A stretch of DNA of 64,000 bases from Leyella lascolaii. Its GTDB lineage: Bacteria; Bacteroidota; Bacteroidia; Bacteroidales; Bacteroidaceae. Positions within the stretch are counted from its first letter, which is position 1. Each line of letters starts with the position of its first letter. Location of the stretch: NCBI RefSeq assembly GCF_900079775.1, contig NZ_LT556049.1:32468-96467 (forward strand). The letters are read 5' to 3'. Below are positions 33,150 through 41,859 of the stretch, in pieces. The notes below the pieces were generated by a model. It had not been told where the DNA came from, did not search any database, and saw nothing but the letters and a program-made list of their open reading frames with translations. The translations under genes and the position numbers were made by a program.

Positions 33150-33475
33150 GTCAAAAACCGTGCAAGCGAGTGCAATAAGAGTTTACTCTTTTATTGCCGA
33201 GTGAAGCCGGTTTTATCCAAAAACCGTGCAAGCGAGTGCAATAAGAGTTTACTCTTTTATTGCCGAGAGAAGCCGGTTTTATCCAAAAACCGTGCAAGCG
33301 AGTGCAATAAGAGTTTACTCTTTTATTGCCGAGAGAAGCCGGTTTTATTTAAAAACCGTGCAAGCGAGTGCAATAAGAGTTCACTCTTTTATTGCCGAGA
33401 GAAGCCGGTTTTATCCAAAAACCGTGCAAGCGAGTGCAATAAGAGTTTACACTTTTATTGCCGAGTGCAGCATGA
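33150..33475 (-). repeat. 66-bp repeat array upstream of glutamine synthetase
   Basis: GCCGA recurs at 33196, 33262, 33328, 33394 and 33460, always 66 bases apart. Unit parts: GCCGGTTTTATCCAAAAACC, GTGCAAGCGAGTGCAATAAG and a central AAGAGTTTACTCTT palindrome. Reverse-complemented, it aligns with the arrays at 835 and 29407. The TTTG-ATAA core points left, toward the glutamine synthetase gene. Confidence 0.9.
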
Positions 33476-33521
33476 TGATGTATCCGTACCGCAATGCCGG
33501 ACACACTCTTACACTTAAAAA

Positions 33522-33575
33522 ACGACATGGCAGGCATGCCTCCCGCTGCGTAAGGAGGCTTGCCTGCCATGTCGT
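33522..33575 (-). terminator. Strong intrinsic terminator of dapF-dapL
   Basis: A ~22-base stem (ACGACATGGCAGGC... at 33522-33543 with 33554-33575) with a short loop, followed on the minus strand by TTTTTTAAG. It lies 14 bases after the dapL stop. Confidence 0.85.
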
Positions 33576-33588
33576 GACGAGGCGGCGG

Positions 33589-34824
33589 TCAGTTGCCTGC
33601 CCATGCGGTGATGCGCTCCATTGCCTCGTGGCAGTCCTCGCTGTTGCCGAACGCCGTGAGCCGCACGTAGCCCTCGCCGCTCGGTCCGAACCCCGCTCCG
33701 GGCGTACACACCACTCCTGTGGCGTAGAGCATCTGTTCGAAGAACTTCCGGCTGGGCGTTCCTCCTGGCGTCTTCATCCATATGTAAGGAGCGTTTCTGC
33801 CTCCGTATACCTCCAGCCCCGCACCTTTGAGCGCGTTGAGCATATATGCCGCGTTGTCCATGTAATAGGCTATGGTCTGCCTTATCTGCTTCTTGCCCTC
33901 CGGACTGTATATGGCTTCGGCAGCCCTCTGGCTGATATAGCTCGTCCCGTTGAACTTGGTGCTCTGCCGTCTGCTCCACAGCCGGTTGAGCTCTATGCGC
34001 CTCTTGTTGTCGAGAGTGGCTGCGGTGACTTCCTTGGGAATTACCGTATATCCGCATCGCACGCCTGTAAAACCGGCTGTCTTCGAGTAGCTGCGGAACT
34101 CTATAGCCACCTTCCGCGCACCCTTTATCTCGTAGATGGAGTGCGGGATGTCGTCGTCCTGGATGTATGCCTCGTACGCCGCGTCGAAGAGCAGCAGCGT
34201 GTCGTTCTCCAGAGCATAGTCCACCCAGCGGCGCAGCTCGCTCTTTGAGAGCACCGTTCCCGTAGGGTTGTTGGGATAGCAGAGGTATATCATGTCCACA
34301 CGGTGGTCGGGTATCTGCGGTATGAAGTTGTTCTCAGCCGTGCAAGGCATGTAGTTCACGTTGCTCCAGCGTCCGTCCGAGAGTGTTCCGGCGCGTCCGC
34401 ACATCACGTTGGAGTCTATATACACGGGATAGATGGGGTCGGTCACACCTATGCTGTTGTCCCATCTCACAATCTCCCCGATGTTTCCGGTGTCGCTCTT
34501 GGCGCCGTCGTTCACGAATATCTCGTCCAAATCGGGGCGCACTCCGCGCGGGATGAAGTCGTTCTTCACTATCGCCTCACGCAGGAAATCGTATCCGTGC
34601 TCAGGACCGTAACCCCTGAACGTGGCGGCAGAAGCCATCTCGTCGACAGCCCGGTGCATGGCTTCCGTCACGGCGGGGCACAGCGGACGGGTCACGTCGC
34701 CTATGCCCAGGCTTATCACTCTCACCTTAGGGTGTGACAGACGGAAGGCATTCACCTTCTTTGCTATGTCCTCAAAGAGATAGTTGTCGGACAGTTTCAG
34801 ATAATGCTCGTTTACTAATGCCAT
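33589..34824 (-). CDS. dapL: LL-diaminopimelate aminotransferase
   Basis: 411 residues from ATG 34824 (MALVNEHYLKLSDNYLFEDI); the longer open frame upstream overlaps dapF and is not used. A PLP-dependent class I aminotransferase that converts tetrahydrodipicolinate directly to LL-diaminopimelate, the short DapL branch of lysine and peptidoglycan synthesis. Landmarks: VISLGIGDVTRPLCPAV, GYGPEHGYDFLREAI, FVNDGAKSDTGNIGEI, CYPNNPTGTVLSK and the PLP-lysine segment FRSYSKTAGFTGVRCGYTVIP. It follows dapF, whose product uses its product, so the pair makes meso-diaminopimelate. Confidence 0.96.
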   Translation of the reverse strand: MALVNEHYLKLSDNYLFEDIAKKVNAFRLSHPKVRVISLGIGDVTRPLCPAVTEAMHRAVDEMASAATFRGYGPEHGYDFLREAIVKNDFIPRGVRPDLDEIFVNDGAKSDTGNIGEIVRWDNSIGVTDPIYPVYIDSNVMCGRAGTLSDGRWSNVNYMPCTAENNFIPQIPDHRVDMIYLCYPNNPTGTVLSKSELRRWVDYALENDTLLLFDAAYEAYIQDDDIPHSIYEIKGARKVAIEFRSYSKTAGFTGVRCGYTVIPKEVTAATLDNKRRIELNRLWSRRQSTKFNGTSYISQRAAEAIYSPEGKKQIRQTIAYYMDNAAYMLNALKGAGLEVYGGRNAPYIWMKTPGGTPSRKFFEQMLYATGVVCTPGAGFGPSGEGYVRLTAFGNSEDCHEAMERITAWAGN

Positions 34825-34856
34825 ATGCGTATGATGTTTCTTGTTTGCGGAAATGA

Positions 34857-35699
34857 CTATATGAAGACCTCGCCTTCGAACACAAACTCGGCTCCTCCGG
34901 TGAGCCACACGTGGTTGTCTGCCTCGTCCCAGAACACGTTGAGCTCGCCTCCGTCCATCACGATGGTGCTCCTGCGTCCGGCGCGGCATGTGAAAGCGGC
35001 AGCCACGGCAGTGGCGCAGGCTCCTGTGCCGCATGCCATGGTGATGCCGCTTCCTCTCTCCCAAACTCTTGTTCTTATCTTGTCTTTGTCTGTGATCTGC
35101 GCGAACTCGATGTTGCAACGCTGCGGAAAAGCCGCGTCATGCTCCAGAATGCTCCCGTAGCGGGCTACGTCGGTGTGGAGGATGTCGTCGGTGAATATGA
35201 CGAAATGGGGATTGCCCATCGACACGAACGTGCCGCTGAACGTCCGGAATGCCGCCGACAGACGTCCGCACGAGGCGTCGTCATACTGTGCGGGGCATGT
35301 CATGGCGGGCTCAAGCATATCCACCGTCACGCTCTCCGTACATCCGTCGGCGCCGAGATGCAGCCTGAGGGTCTTCACACCCGACAGAGTGGCGAGCCGT
35401 ATAGTGGTCTTCTGTGTCAGATTCTTGTCGTGCACATATTTCCCTATACACCTTGAGGCATTGCCGCACATCATCGCCTCCGAACCGTCGGCGTTGAAAA
35501 TGCGCATCGTGAAGTCAGCGTCTGTGGTGTCGGAGGGTCTGCCTATGAGCACAAGTCCGTCCGCTCCGATGCCGGTGTGGCGGTCGCTGAGCGCTACGGC
35601 TGCCTTTTCGGGCTCAGGAACATCGTATAGCGATGTGTCTACATAAATATAGTCGTTGCCTGCGCCGTGCATTTTTGTGAACCTGACAAGATTTTTCAT
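34857..35699 (-). CDS. dapF: Diaminopimelate epimerase
   Basis: 280 residues from ATG 35699 (MKNLVRFTKMHGAGNDYIYVD), the standard DapF N-terminus. It interconverts LL- and meso-diaminopimelate using two cysteines. They are visible as EAMMCGNASRCIGKYV (first Cys) and GSGITMACGTGACATAVA (second Cys). MGNPHFVIF and ERGSG motifs are also present. It is the first gene of the dapF-dapL unit, 32 bases upstream of dapL, with a promoter at 35747-35755. Confidence 0.96.
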   Translation of the reverse strand: MKNLVRFTKMHGAGNDYIYVDTSLYDVPEPEKAAVALSDRHTGIGADGLVLIGRPSDTTDADFTMRIFNADGSEAMMCGNASRCIGKYVHDKNLTQKTTIRLATLSGVKTLRLHLGADGCTESVTVDMLEPAMTCPAQYDDASCGRLSAAFRTFSGTFVSMGNPHFVIFTDDILHTDVARYGSILEHDAAFPQRCNIEFAQITDKDKIRTRVWERGSGITMACGTGACATAVAAAFTCRAGRRSTIVMDGGELNVFWDEADNHVWLTGGAEFVFEGEVFI

Positions 35700-36123
35700 T
35701 TTGTCCGCTTTTATACTTGTTTCATGTCTTTTTATAACGTCCAATTGCAAAAATAAGACAAATTGAGATAATATTGAGTCATTATCGCATAAAATAATTG
35801 CATCATCCATGACGAAATTACGGTTTACCCGTATTATAGAACAAAATGTTTCATATTATAACCAAAATTGTCGTATTATATTAAAATATGACACTCACAT
35901 CACAAAAAAGTTACGGCTTGTTCCCGCATATGCGTTTTTACCGGAACAGACAATGCGGGACCACCCCACTGAGGATGCGCGTATTTCATATAAAATGTTC
36001 CTTATTGTTAAACTATAATAAAAATTCGGACTTGCTGTATATAACAGACTGTCTTATGCGTATATAAATACGTAAGGGAAACAACACAACAGACAGAACT
36101 TAACACAAATAATAATCGGGAAG
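35700..36123. other. Divergent intergenic region between dapF and an outer-membrane protein gene
   Basis: 424 AT-rich bases without a gene. A minus-strand -7 box TATTTTTGC (35747-35755) serves dapF. I could not find an equally good plus-strand box for the 36124 gene; ATATATAA-like stretches near 36035-36070 are the best candidates. Confidence 0.5.
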
Positions 36124-38640
36124 ATGAAAACAAGGTTGGGCATTCTGGTGATGGTGTTCATCATCAGCTCTACAATCACGGCGCAGACCAATGCCGTGTC
36201 TTTCAAACTGAAAGGCGAACTGCTCGACTCTCTGACAAAAGACGGAGAGGCGTACGCCACGGTGACGGTGGCGAAGAAAGAGGCTCCTTCCGAGCCTGTG
36301 GCAAAGCATGTGACAGACAAGAACGGACGTTTCATGATAAGCGTCAAAGGTGAGGGCGACTTCACGGCAACGCTATCATCGTTGGGCAGACAGCCCGTGG
36401 TGAGGGAGTTCAAGGCTCCTGCCGACGGTAAGACGGTGGACCTCGGGACAATGTATGTGCACGATGCGGCAAACGAACTGAAAGGCGTTGAGGTGGTGGT
36501 ACAGAAGCCGCTGGTGAAGTCGGACATAGACAAGATAGAGTATAACATATCGGACGACCCTGACTCAAAGTCGAACACGATGCTTGAGATGCTGCGTAAG
36601 GTGCCGCTCGTGACGGTTGACGGCGACGAGACAATTAAGGTGAACGGCAGCAGCTCGTTCAAGGTGTATGTGAACGGACGCCCGAACAACATGATGAGCA
36701 ACAACCCGAAGGAGGTGCTGAAAAGCCTTCCGGCAAACAGCGTGAAGCGAGTTGAGGTGATAACAAACCCCGGACCGAAATACGACGCCGAGGGTGTGGG
36801 AGGCATACTCAATATCATCACCGAGGGCAGCGGGCTTACGGGATACACCGCAACGATGTCCGCCAACGTGGACAACAGAGGACAGGGAGCCGGACTTTTC
36901 GGCACTGTGAAGAGCGGAAAGCTTACTGTCAGCGTGAACTACAACTATAACGGCAGAAACCGCACACCACGTTCCAAGAGCTGGGGAAGCCGGAAGAGCA
37001 TCGGGGAAATAGACGAGAACTCGTCTGACGTGGAGAGTTACAGCTCGTCGAAAAACAAATACGACTTCCAGTACGGGTCGATGGAGGCGAGCTATGAGAT
37101 AGATACGCTGCGGCTGGTGAGCATGTCCTTCGGTATGTACGGAGGCGGAAACAGGACCCGGTACACAAGTGTCACGGATGCCACATCGCCTCTTTCGGGC
37201 GAAGACATATACAGCTATACGTCGCATAACAGGTCGAAGAACAGATGGACTTCCATAAACGGAGGCATAGACTATCAGCGTCTTTTCCATGTGAAAGACC
37301 GCATGCTGACCTTCTCTTACAGGATAAACTCCAACCCGAGCAGCTCGGACGGCAACTTCTATTACACTGACATGACGGCTGACGGCACGTGGCTCGACTT
37401 CCTGCACCGCATGAACGAACAGCGCAACAAGAACGAGCAGAACACCGTGGAGAACACTTTCCAGGTGGACTTCACCACGCCCATAGACACGATACACACC
37501 GTAGAGGCTGGTCTGAAATACATTCTGCGCAACAACAAATCGGATGACGACCGCTACCAGAGGATGGCGGGAAGCGACGACGAATATGTTTTCTCCGACG
37601 AATACAGCACGCATTTCAGACACCGCAACGACATTCTGGCAGCCTACATGGGCTATGGCATCAGACTGAAAAGGTTCTCCGGACGTCTGGGACTGCGCTA
37701 TGAGCACACCATACAGGACGTGAAGTATCTGCTGGGACGGGGCGACGACTTCCGCAAAGACTTCGACGATGTGGTCCCGTCGGTGAGTGTCGGCTATAAG
37801 ATTACGGACATGTCGAACCTCAGACTCGGCTATAACATGCGCATATACCGTCCGGGCATATGGTCGCTCAACCCTTACATAGACGACAGCAACCCTACAA
37901 GCATCAGTCAGGGAAACCCGAATCTGGACAGCGAGAAGAGTCATTCGTTCAGCCTTTCGTACAATAACTTCACCCAGAAACTGAGCCTCAGCTTCACAAC
38001 CAAGTACTCGTTCACAAACAACAGCATACAGAGTCTGACGCAATACATCAACGATACGGAGATTCCCGGACTGCATAACCCAACAGGAAAGGATGTGATG
38101 TATAGCACATACAAGAACATAGGAAAGACCAGAAGCCTCGATTTCAGCGCATACATCAACTGGAACATCACTCCCGACACACGCATTTACTCCAACCTGA
38201 ACGGCGGATACAACTATCTGTCTGACGGCAACGGACTGAGCAACCACGGCTGGAACATGTTCTATTATGCGGGAGCGCAGCAGACATTCCCGCACGACTG
38301 GCGCATCGGAATAAACGTTTCGGGTCAGACACCTTATATATCTCTTCAGGGGAAAGGAAGCAGTTACTTCTTCTACGGAATGAATGTCTACAAGTCGTTC
38401 CTTGACAAACGGCTTACGGTATCGCTGTTCGCAAACGACTTCTTCAACCCTTGGAAGAGACCGACGTCCTCGCTCGAGAGCATCAACTTCGTGTCAACGA
38501 GCCGCTCGGAGTACTCTTCCATACGCTACGGAGTGAGCGTGAGCTTCCGCATAGGCAAGCTTACGGCAAGCGTGAAGAAGGCAGCCCGCACCATAAACAA
38601 CGACGACGTGAAGGGCGGAGGAAACAATAATCCGCAATAA
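36124..38640 (+). CDS. Outer-membrane beta-barrel protein (TonB-receptor-like, OMP_b-brl_3 type)
   Basis: 838 residues. A signal peptide (MKTRLGILVMVFIISSTITA) is followed by a carboxypeptidase-regulatory-like domain (~25-115), then a plug-like domain (~120-235) with MLEMLRKVPLVTVDGDETIKV, VYVNGRPNNMM and VEVITNPGPKYDAEGVGGILNI, which is the TonB plug pattern. The rest is an alternating-strand barrel ending in aromatic residues near the C-terminus, with an extra polar tail. Proteins of this group import unknown ligands or serve as structural barrels. It is a single gene; the hairpin at 38652-38689 ends it. Confidence 0.88.
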   Translation: MKTRLGILVMVFIISSTITAQTNAVSFKLKGELLDSLTKDGEAYATVTVAKKEAPSEPVAKHVTDKNGRFMISVKGEGDFTATLSSLGRQPVVREFKAPADGKTVDLGTMYVHDAANELKGVEVVVQKPLVKSDIDKIEYNISDDPDSKSNTMLEMLRKVPLVTVDGDETIKVNGSSSFKVYVNGRPNNMMSNNPKEVLKSLPANSVKRVEVITNPGPKYDAEGVGGILNIITEGSGLTGYTATMSANVDNRGQGAGLFGTVKSGKLTVSVNYNYNGRNRTPRSKSWGSRKSIGEIDENSSDVESYSSSKNKYDFQYGSMEASYEIDTLRLVSMSFGMYGGGNRTRYTSVTDATSPLSGEDIYSYTSHNRSKNRWTSINGGIDYQRLFHVKDRMLTFSYRINSNPSSSDGNFYYTDMTADGTWLDFLHRMNEQRNKNEQNTVENTFQVDFTTPIDTIHTVEAGLKYILRNNKSDDDRYQRMAGSDDEYVFSDEYSTHFRHRNDILAAYMGYGIRLKRFSGRLGLRYEHTIQDVKYLLGRGDDFRKDFDDVVPSVSVGYKITDMSNLRLGYNMRIYRPGIWSLNPYIDDSNPTSISQGNPNLDSEKSHSFSLSYNNFTQKLSLSFTTKYSFTNNSIQSLTQYINDTEIPGLHNPTGKDVMYSTYKNIGKTRSLDFSAYINWNITPDTRIYSNLNGGYNYLSDGNGLSNHGWNMFYYAGAQQTFPHDWRIGINVSGQTPYISLQGKGSSYFFYGMNVYKSFLDKRLTVSLFANDFFNPWKRPTSSLESINFVSTSRSEYSSIRYGVSVSFRIGKLTASVKKAARTINNDDVKGGGNNNPQ

Positions 38641-38651
38641 GCCGGTGTGTT

Positions 38652-38689
38652 CTGTCTCCGCATATGATTGTTGTAATATGCGGAGACAG
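38652..38689 (+). terminator. Intrinsic terminator after the outer-membrane protein gene
   Basis: Perfect 14-base stem CTGTCTCCGCATAT (38652-38665) with 38676-38689 and a 10-base loop, followed by GCGTTTTAATAAA, a partial T tract. Confidence 0.8.
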
Positions 38690-38712
38690 AGCGTTTTAAT
38701 AAATATTTTTTG

Positions 38713-38816
38713 TATCTTTGCACACTCAAATACACCAAGCCGTGAACCCGGCGGGTGGTGGCAGTGCGGCGGAAACGTCACTGTGCCACATCAAGTAAAA
38801 CGTAACGTAACCGGAT
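38713..38816 (+). promoter_or_regulatory. Promoter and structured leader of the metal-uptake genes
   Basis: TATCTTTG (38713-38720) is a consensus -7 box. The ~90-base leader can form a hairpin pairing GTGGCAGTG (38758-38766) with CACTGTGCCAC (38779-38789, two bulged bases). It could be a metal- or cofactor-sensing element. I looked for a cobalamin B12 box and did not find one. Confidence 0.45.
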
Positions 38817-39155
38817 TTGAGCAAAAGACTACGCATAACAACGTCACTGTTCCTGCTTGTACTCTTCCTTGTGTTCAAGGCAGGAGCAACGTTGTTTGTA
38901 CACGTTCACGTCATTGACGGAGTCAAGATTGTCCATTCCCATCCTTATTCGGGCAGCAACCACAGCCACTCATCATCTCAAATCCACTCCATAGCCTATG
39001 CCTCTGCCCAGCAGATGACAGCCCCCGGCGAAGCCGCCACGCTGCGTGTATGCCTTCATCTGCTCCATGTCTTTCTGCAGGACGACACGGTAAGCGTTCT
39101 TACGGCAGGCTGCATACATGGCGTCAAGAGCCGCGCGCCTCCTTATTTATATTAA
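38817..39155 (+). CDS. Small histidine-rich exported protein preceding a TonB receptor
   Basis: 112 residues from a TTG start. A hydrophobic N-terminal helix (TTSLFLLVLFLVFKAGA) would export or anchor it. The following 35 residues are full of histidine: LFVHVHVIDGVKIVHSHPYSGSNHSHSSSQIHS, a likely zinc, copper or nickel site. The C-terminal part is ordinary and ends in PPYLY. I recall similar short His-rich proteins in front of TonB receptors in Bacteroides; they are uncharacterised. A periplasmic metal-handling partner of the next receptor is likely. The TTG start is chosen because no ATG lies in frame upstream. Confidence 0.7.
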   Translation: MSKRLRITTSLFLLVLFLVFKAGATLFVHVHVIDGVKIVHSHPYSGSNHSHSSSQIHSIAYASAQQMTAPGEAATLRVCLHLLHVFLQDDTVSVLTAGCIHGVKSRAPPYLY

Positions 39156-39264
39156 TATGTCATTACGGTATGCCGGGCATTGTCTGGCAGCACCGCCTTT
39201 TTCATCATGCCGGAAGCATTCCGCCGACGGCAGACAAACCATTTATCACACATATTAATACACA

Positions 39265-41604
39265 ATGAGACATCATATTTTAATGCTTGCGCTGGCACTG
39301 TACAGCGCATACGGCACAGCGCGTACCGACGGAAACGGACCGGTGACGGAGGGTAACGCGGTAGCCGTACACGTAATAGAGAAAGACAGTGAGGACAATC
39401 TGCCGGGCGCAGTAGTAAAGATAAAGGAGACCGGACAGGCGGCAGTGACCGACGCGGACGGACATTGCCTGTTCCGAAACATTCCCGACGGGACATACAC
39501 ACTGACCGTCAGGCTTCTCGGATATGACTCACAGGAGAAGAAGGTGAGCGTGAGCCGCGACTTCGCAGCCGACGTACACTTTGTCATGACAGCCGATGTC
39601 ACCGTGACCGACGAGGTTGTCGTGTCAGCCAACCGCAACGAGACGAGCCGCCGCGACGCACCTGTCGTGGTGAACGTACTTAACAACAAGCTCTTCGAAG
39701 CGGTCAACTCGTCAGACCTCGCCAAGTCTTTGAACTACCAGTCAGGGCTCCGCGTGGAGAACAACTGCCAGAACTGCGGCTTCCCTCAGGTGCGCATAAA
39801 CGGTCTGGAAGGCCCTTACTCACAGATACTCATCAACAGCCGTCCTGTGGTAAGCGCTCTCTCGGGCGTCTACGGACTTGAACAGATACCGGTGAACATG
39901 ATAGACCGCGTGGAGATTGTGCGCGGAGGAGGATCCGCGCTGTTCGGAGCCAACGCCGTGGGAGGCACCATCAACGTCATAACAAAGGACCCCGTGAACA
40001 ACTCCTTTCAGGTTTCATCGACGCTGTCAGACATGAACGGCAAGGCGTGGGAGCAATACTTCGGAGCCAACGCGTCGCTCGTGTCAGACAAGAATACCTA
40101 TGGCGTGGCACTGTATCAGTCATACCGCAACCGGAATCCGTACGACGCGGACGGCGACGGGTTCTCGGAGCTCGGCAAACTCAACATGAACAGCTTCGGA
40201 CTACGAGGTTATTACCGTCCGTCACAGTTCAGCCGGCTGGGCATAGAGTATCATGTCACCAACGAGTTCCGCCGCGGAGGCAACAAGTTTGACCTCGAAC
40301 CGTTCGAGACGGACATCACCGAGCAGACCAAACACGTGATAAACAGCGGCGGACTTACGTATGATGTGTTCTTCAACAGTTACAAGCACAAGCTGTCGTT
40401 CTACTCGTCCATACAGCACACCGACCGCAACAGCTACTACGGAGCGCAGCAGAATCCGGACGCATACGGCAAGACCGACGACCTCACATGGGTGGCGGGA
40501 GCGATGTACACCGGCAACTTCAGCCGCCTGCTCTTTGCTCCAGCCGTCATAACATCGGGCATTGAGTATCAGAACAACTCGCTCCATGACGTGATGCTCG
40601 GCTACAACCGCGACATGAGACAGGACGTGCGCATCGGCGGCGGATTTGTCCAGAGCGAGTGGAAGATAAACCGTTTCACGCTGCTGGCAGGCTTCCGGGT
40701 GGACAAGCATAACCTTATAGACAATCCGATATTCAGCCCGCGCGTCAACGTGATGTACAAACCGTCTGACAAACTGCAGGCGCGCCTCACATGGTCCACA
40801 GGATTCCGCGCTCCGCAGGCTTACGACGAAGACCTCCACGTGACCGCCGTCGGAGGCGAGGGTGTGCTCATCAGGCTTGCCGAAGGGCTGAAGCCGGAGC
40901 GTTCCAACAGTTTCAGCGCGTCGGCAGACCGCACGTTCAGCTTCGGGCACTGGCAAGCCAACCTGCTCGTGGAAGCGTTCTACACACAACTCAACGATGT
41001 GTTTGTGCTTGAGAAAACGGGCACGGACGCTTCGGGAAACATAATAAAGGAACGCCGCAACGGCAACGGCGCGAGGGTGTACGGCATAAACTTCGACGGC
41101 AAGATAGCCCACGGCTCGGAACTGTCGCTACAGGCAGGCTTCACGGTACAGAGCAGCCGTTACATCAAAAAAGAGAGTTGGAGCGAGGATCCTGACGTCG
41201 CTCCGACCAGATACATGCCCCGCACGCCCGGCTGCTACGGCTACTTCACACTCACGAGCGCACCCCTGCGCAACTTCGACTTCTCGCTCTCGGGTGTCTA
41301 TACGGGCAGAATGCGTGTGCCGCACATCGCTCCCGACGCCTCGGAGATACCCGCCGGATATGAGTACAGCTACATCACGAAAGACGAGCTCGTGCATACA
41401 CCCGACTTTTTCGAGCTCAACCTCAAGCTCAACTACACGTTCGTGCTCAGCGACCACGTGAAACTGAAGCTCAACGGAGGCGTGCAGAACATGCTCAACG
41501 CCTTCCAGAAAGACCTCGACAAAGGCGGTTTCCGCGACTCGGGATACTTTTACGGTCCGGTGCAGCCGCGCACATACTTCATCGGTTTCAAGATAACAAA
41601 CTGA
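39265..41604 (+). CDS. TonB-dependent receptor with plug CxxC, probable metal uptake
   Basis: 779 residues. A signal peptide (RHHILMLALALYSAYGTA) precedes a carboxypeptidase-like domain (~30-115: LPGAVVKIKETGQAAVTDADG). Then a TonB plug (~125-240) has NNCQNCGFPQVRINGLEGPY, an unusual CxxC pair, then ILINSRPVVSALSGVYGLEQIP and VEIVRGGGSALFGANAVGGTINV. The barrel ends in a normal C-terminal strand (YFIGFKITN). TonB energy drives ligand passage across the outer membrane. With the His-rich gene just upstream, and the plug cysteines, a soft metal is the likely ligand; heme or cobalamin are alternatives. Confidence 0.9.
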   Translation: MRHHILMLALALYSAYGTARTDGNGPVTEGNAVAVHVIEKDSEDNLPGAVVKIKETGQAAVTDADGHCLFRNIPDGTYTLTVRLLGYDSQEKKVSVSRDFAADVHFVMTADVTVTDEVVVSANRNETSRRDAPVVVNVLNNKLFEAVNSSDLAKSLNYQSGLRVENNCQNCGFPQVRINGLEGPYSQILINSRPVVSALSGVYGLEQIPVNMIDRVEIVRGGGSALFGANAVGGTINVITKDPVNNSFQVSSTLSDMNGKAWEQYFGANASLVSDKNTYGVALYQSYRNRNPYDADGDGFSELGKLNMNSFGLRGYYRPSQFSRLGIEYHVTNEFRRGGNKFDLEPFETDITEQTKHVINSGGLTYDVFFNSYKHKLSFYSSIQHTDRNSYYGAQQNPDAYGKTDDLTWVAGAMYTGNFSRLLFAPAVITSGIEYQNNSLHDVMLGYNRDMRQDVRIGGGFVQSEWKINRFTLLAGFRVDKHNLIDNPIFSPRVNVMYKPSDKLQARLTWSTGFRAPQAYDEDLHVTAVGGEGVLIRLAEGLKPERSNSFSASADRTFSFGHWQANLLVEAFYTQLNDVFVLEKTGTDASGNIIKERRNGNGARVYGINFDGKIAHGSELSLQAGFTVQSSRYIKKESWSEDPDVAPTRYMPRTPGCYGYFTLTSAPLRNFDFSLSGVYTGRMRVPHIAPDASEIPAGYEYSYITKDELVHTPDFFELNLKLNYTFVLSDHVKLKLNGGVQNMLNAFQKDLDKGGFRDSGYFYGPVQPRTYFIGFKITN

Positions 41605-41766
41605 CGTTCCAGGCACGGCAGACCTCTGCCCGCACCGCAACAAGCCCCATACAGGATGCCGCCCCGCATGCCATTACCTTCACTTGTGGCTCCACGCGGC
41701 ATTTTCCTGTATGACGACTCATACAAATCATAATTATTGGGTATTGTCTGTTATAAGCCCGTACCT

Positions 41767-41820
41767 TAACTTTGCAGCACTCTTCAGACGCGCACGGACG
41801 CATCGGAAGAGTGCTTTTTG
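41767..41820 (+). promoter_or_regulatory. -7 box directly overlapped by a hairpin with T tract
   Basis: TAACTTTGC (41767-41775) is followed at once by GCACTCTTC (41777-41785), which pairs with GAAGAGTGC (41806-41814) before TTTTTG. It is either the terminator of the upstream receptor gene with a chance -7 match, or an early attenuator of the siderophore genes that start at 41860. Confidence 0.5.
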
Positions 41821-41859
41821 TATAAAGGATAATAACAATACAACGACAAACTTATTCAT

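Larger units (their letters stand above)
33042..33588. other. Intergenic region: GSIII promoter, 66-bp repeat array, dapL terminator
   Basis: From left to right: 89-base leader of the glutamine synthetase gene, its -7 box (33131-33139), the minus-oriented 66-bp array (to about 33475) and the terminator of the dap genes (33522-33575). No gene is supported. Confidence 0.8.

Noticed and set aside
33150..33518. Open frames encoding a 22-residue repeated peptide (REKPVLSKNRASECNKS-like)
   Set aside because: The frame is open only because the 66-base repeat is divisible by three and free of stops; all frames stay open, the peptide has no signal or fold, and the same repeat encodes other peptides elsewhere.
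38740..38816. Cobalamin riboswitch in front of the TonB receptor pair
   Set aside because: No B12-box-like sequence or matching upstream pairing could be found; only a simple hairpin is supported.
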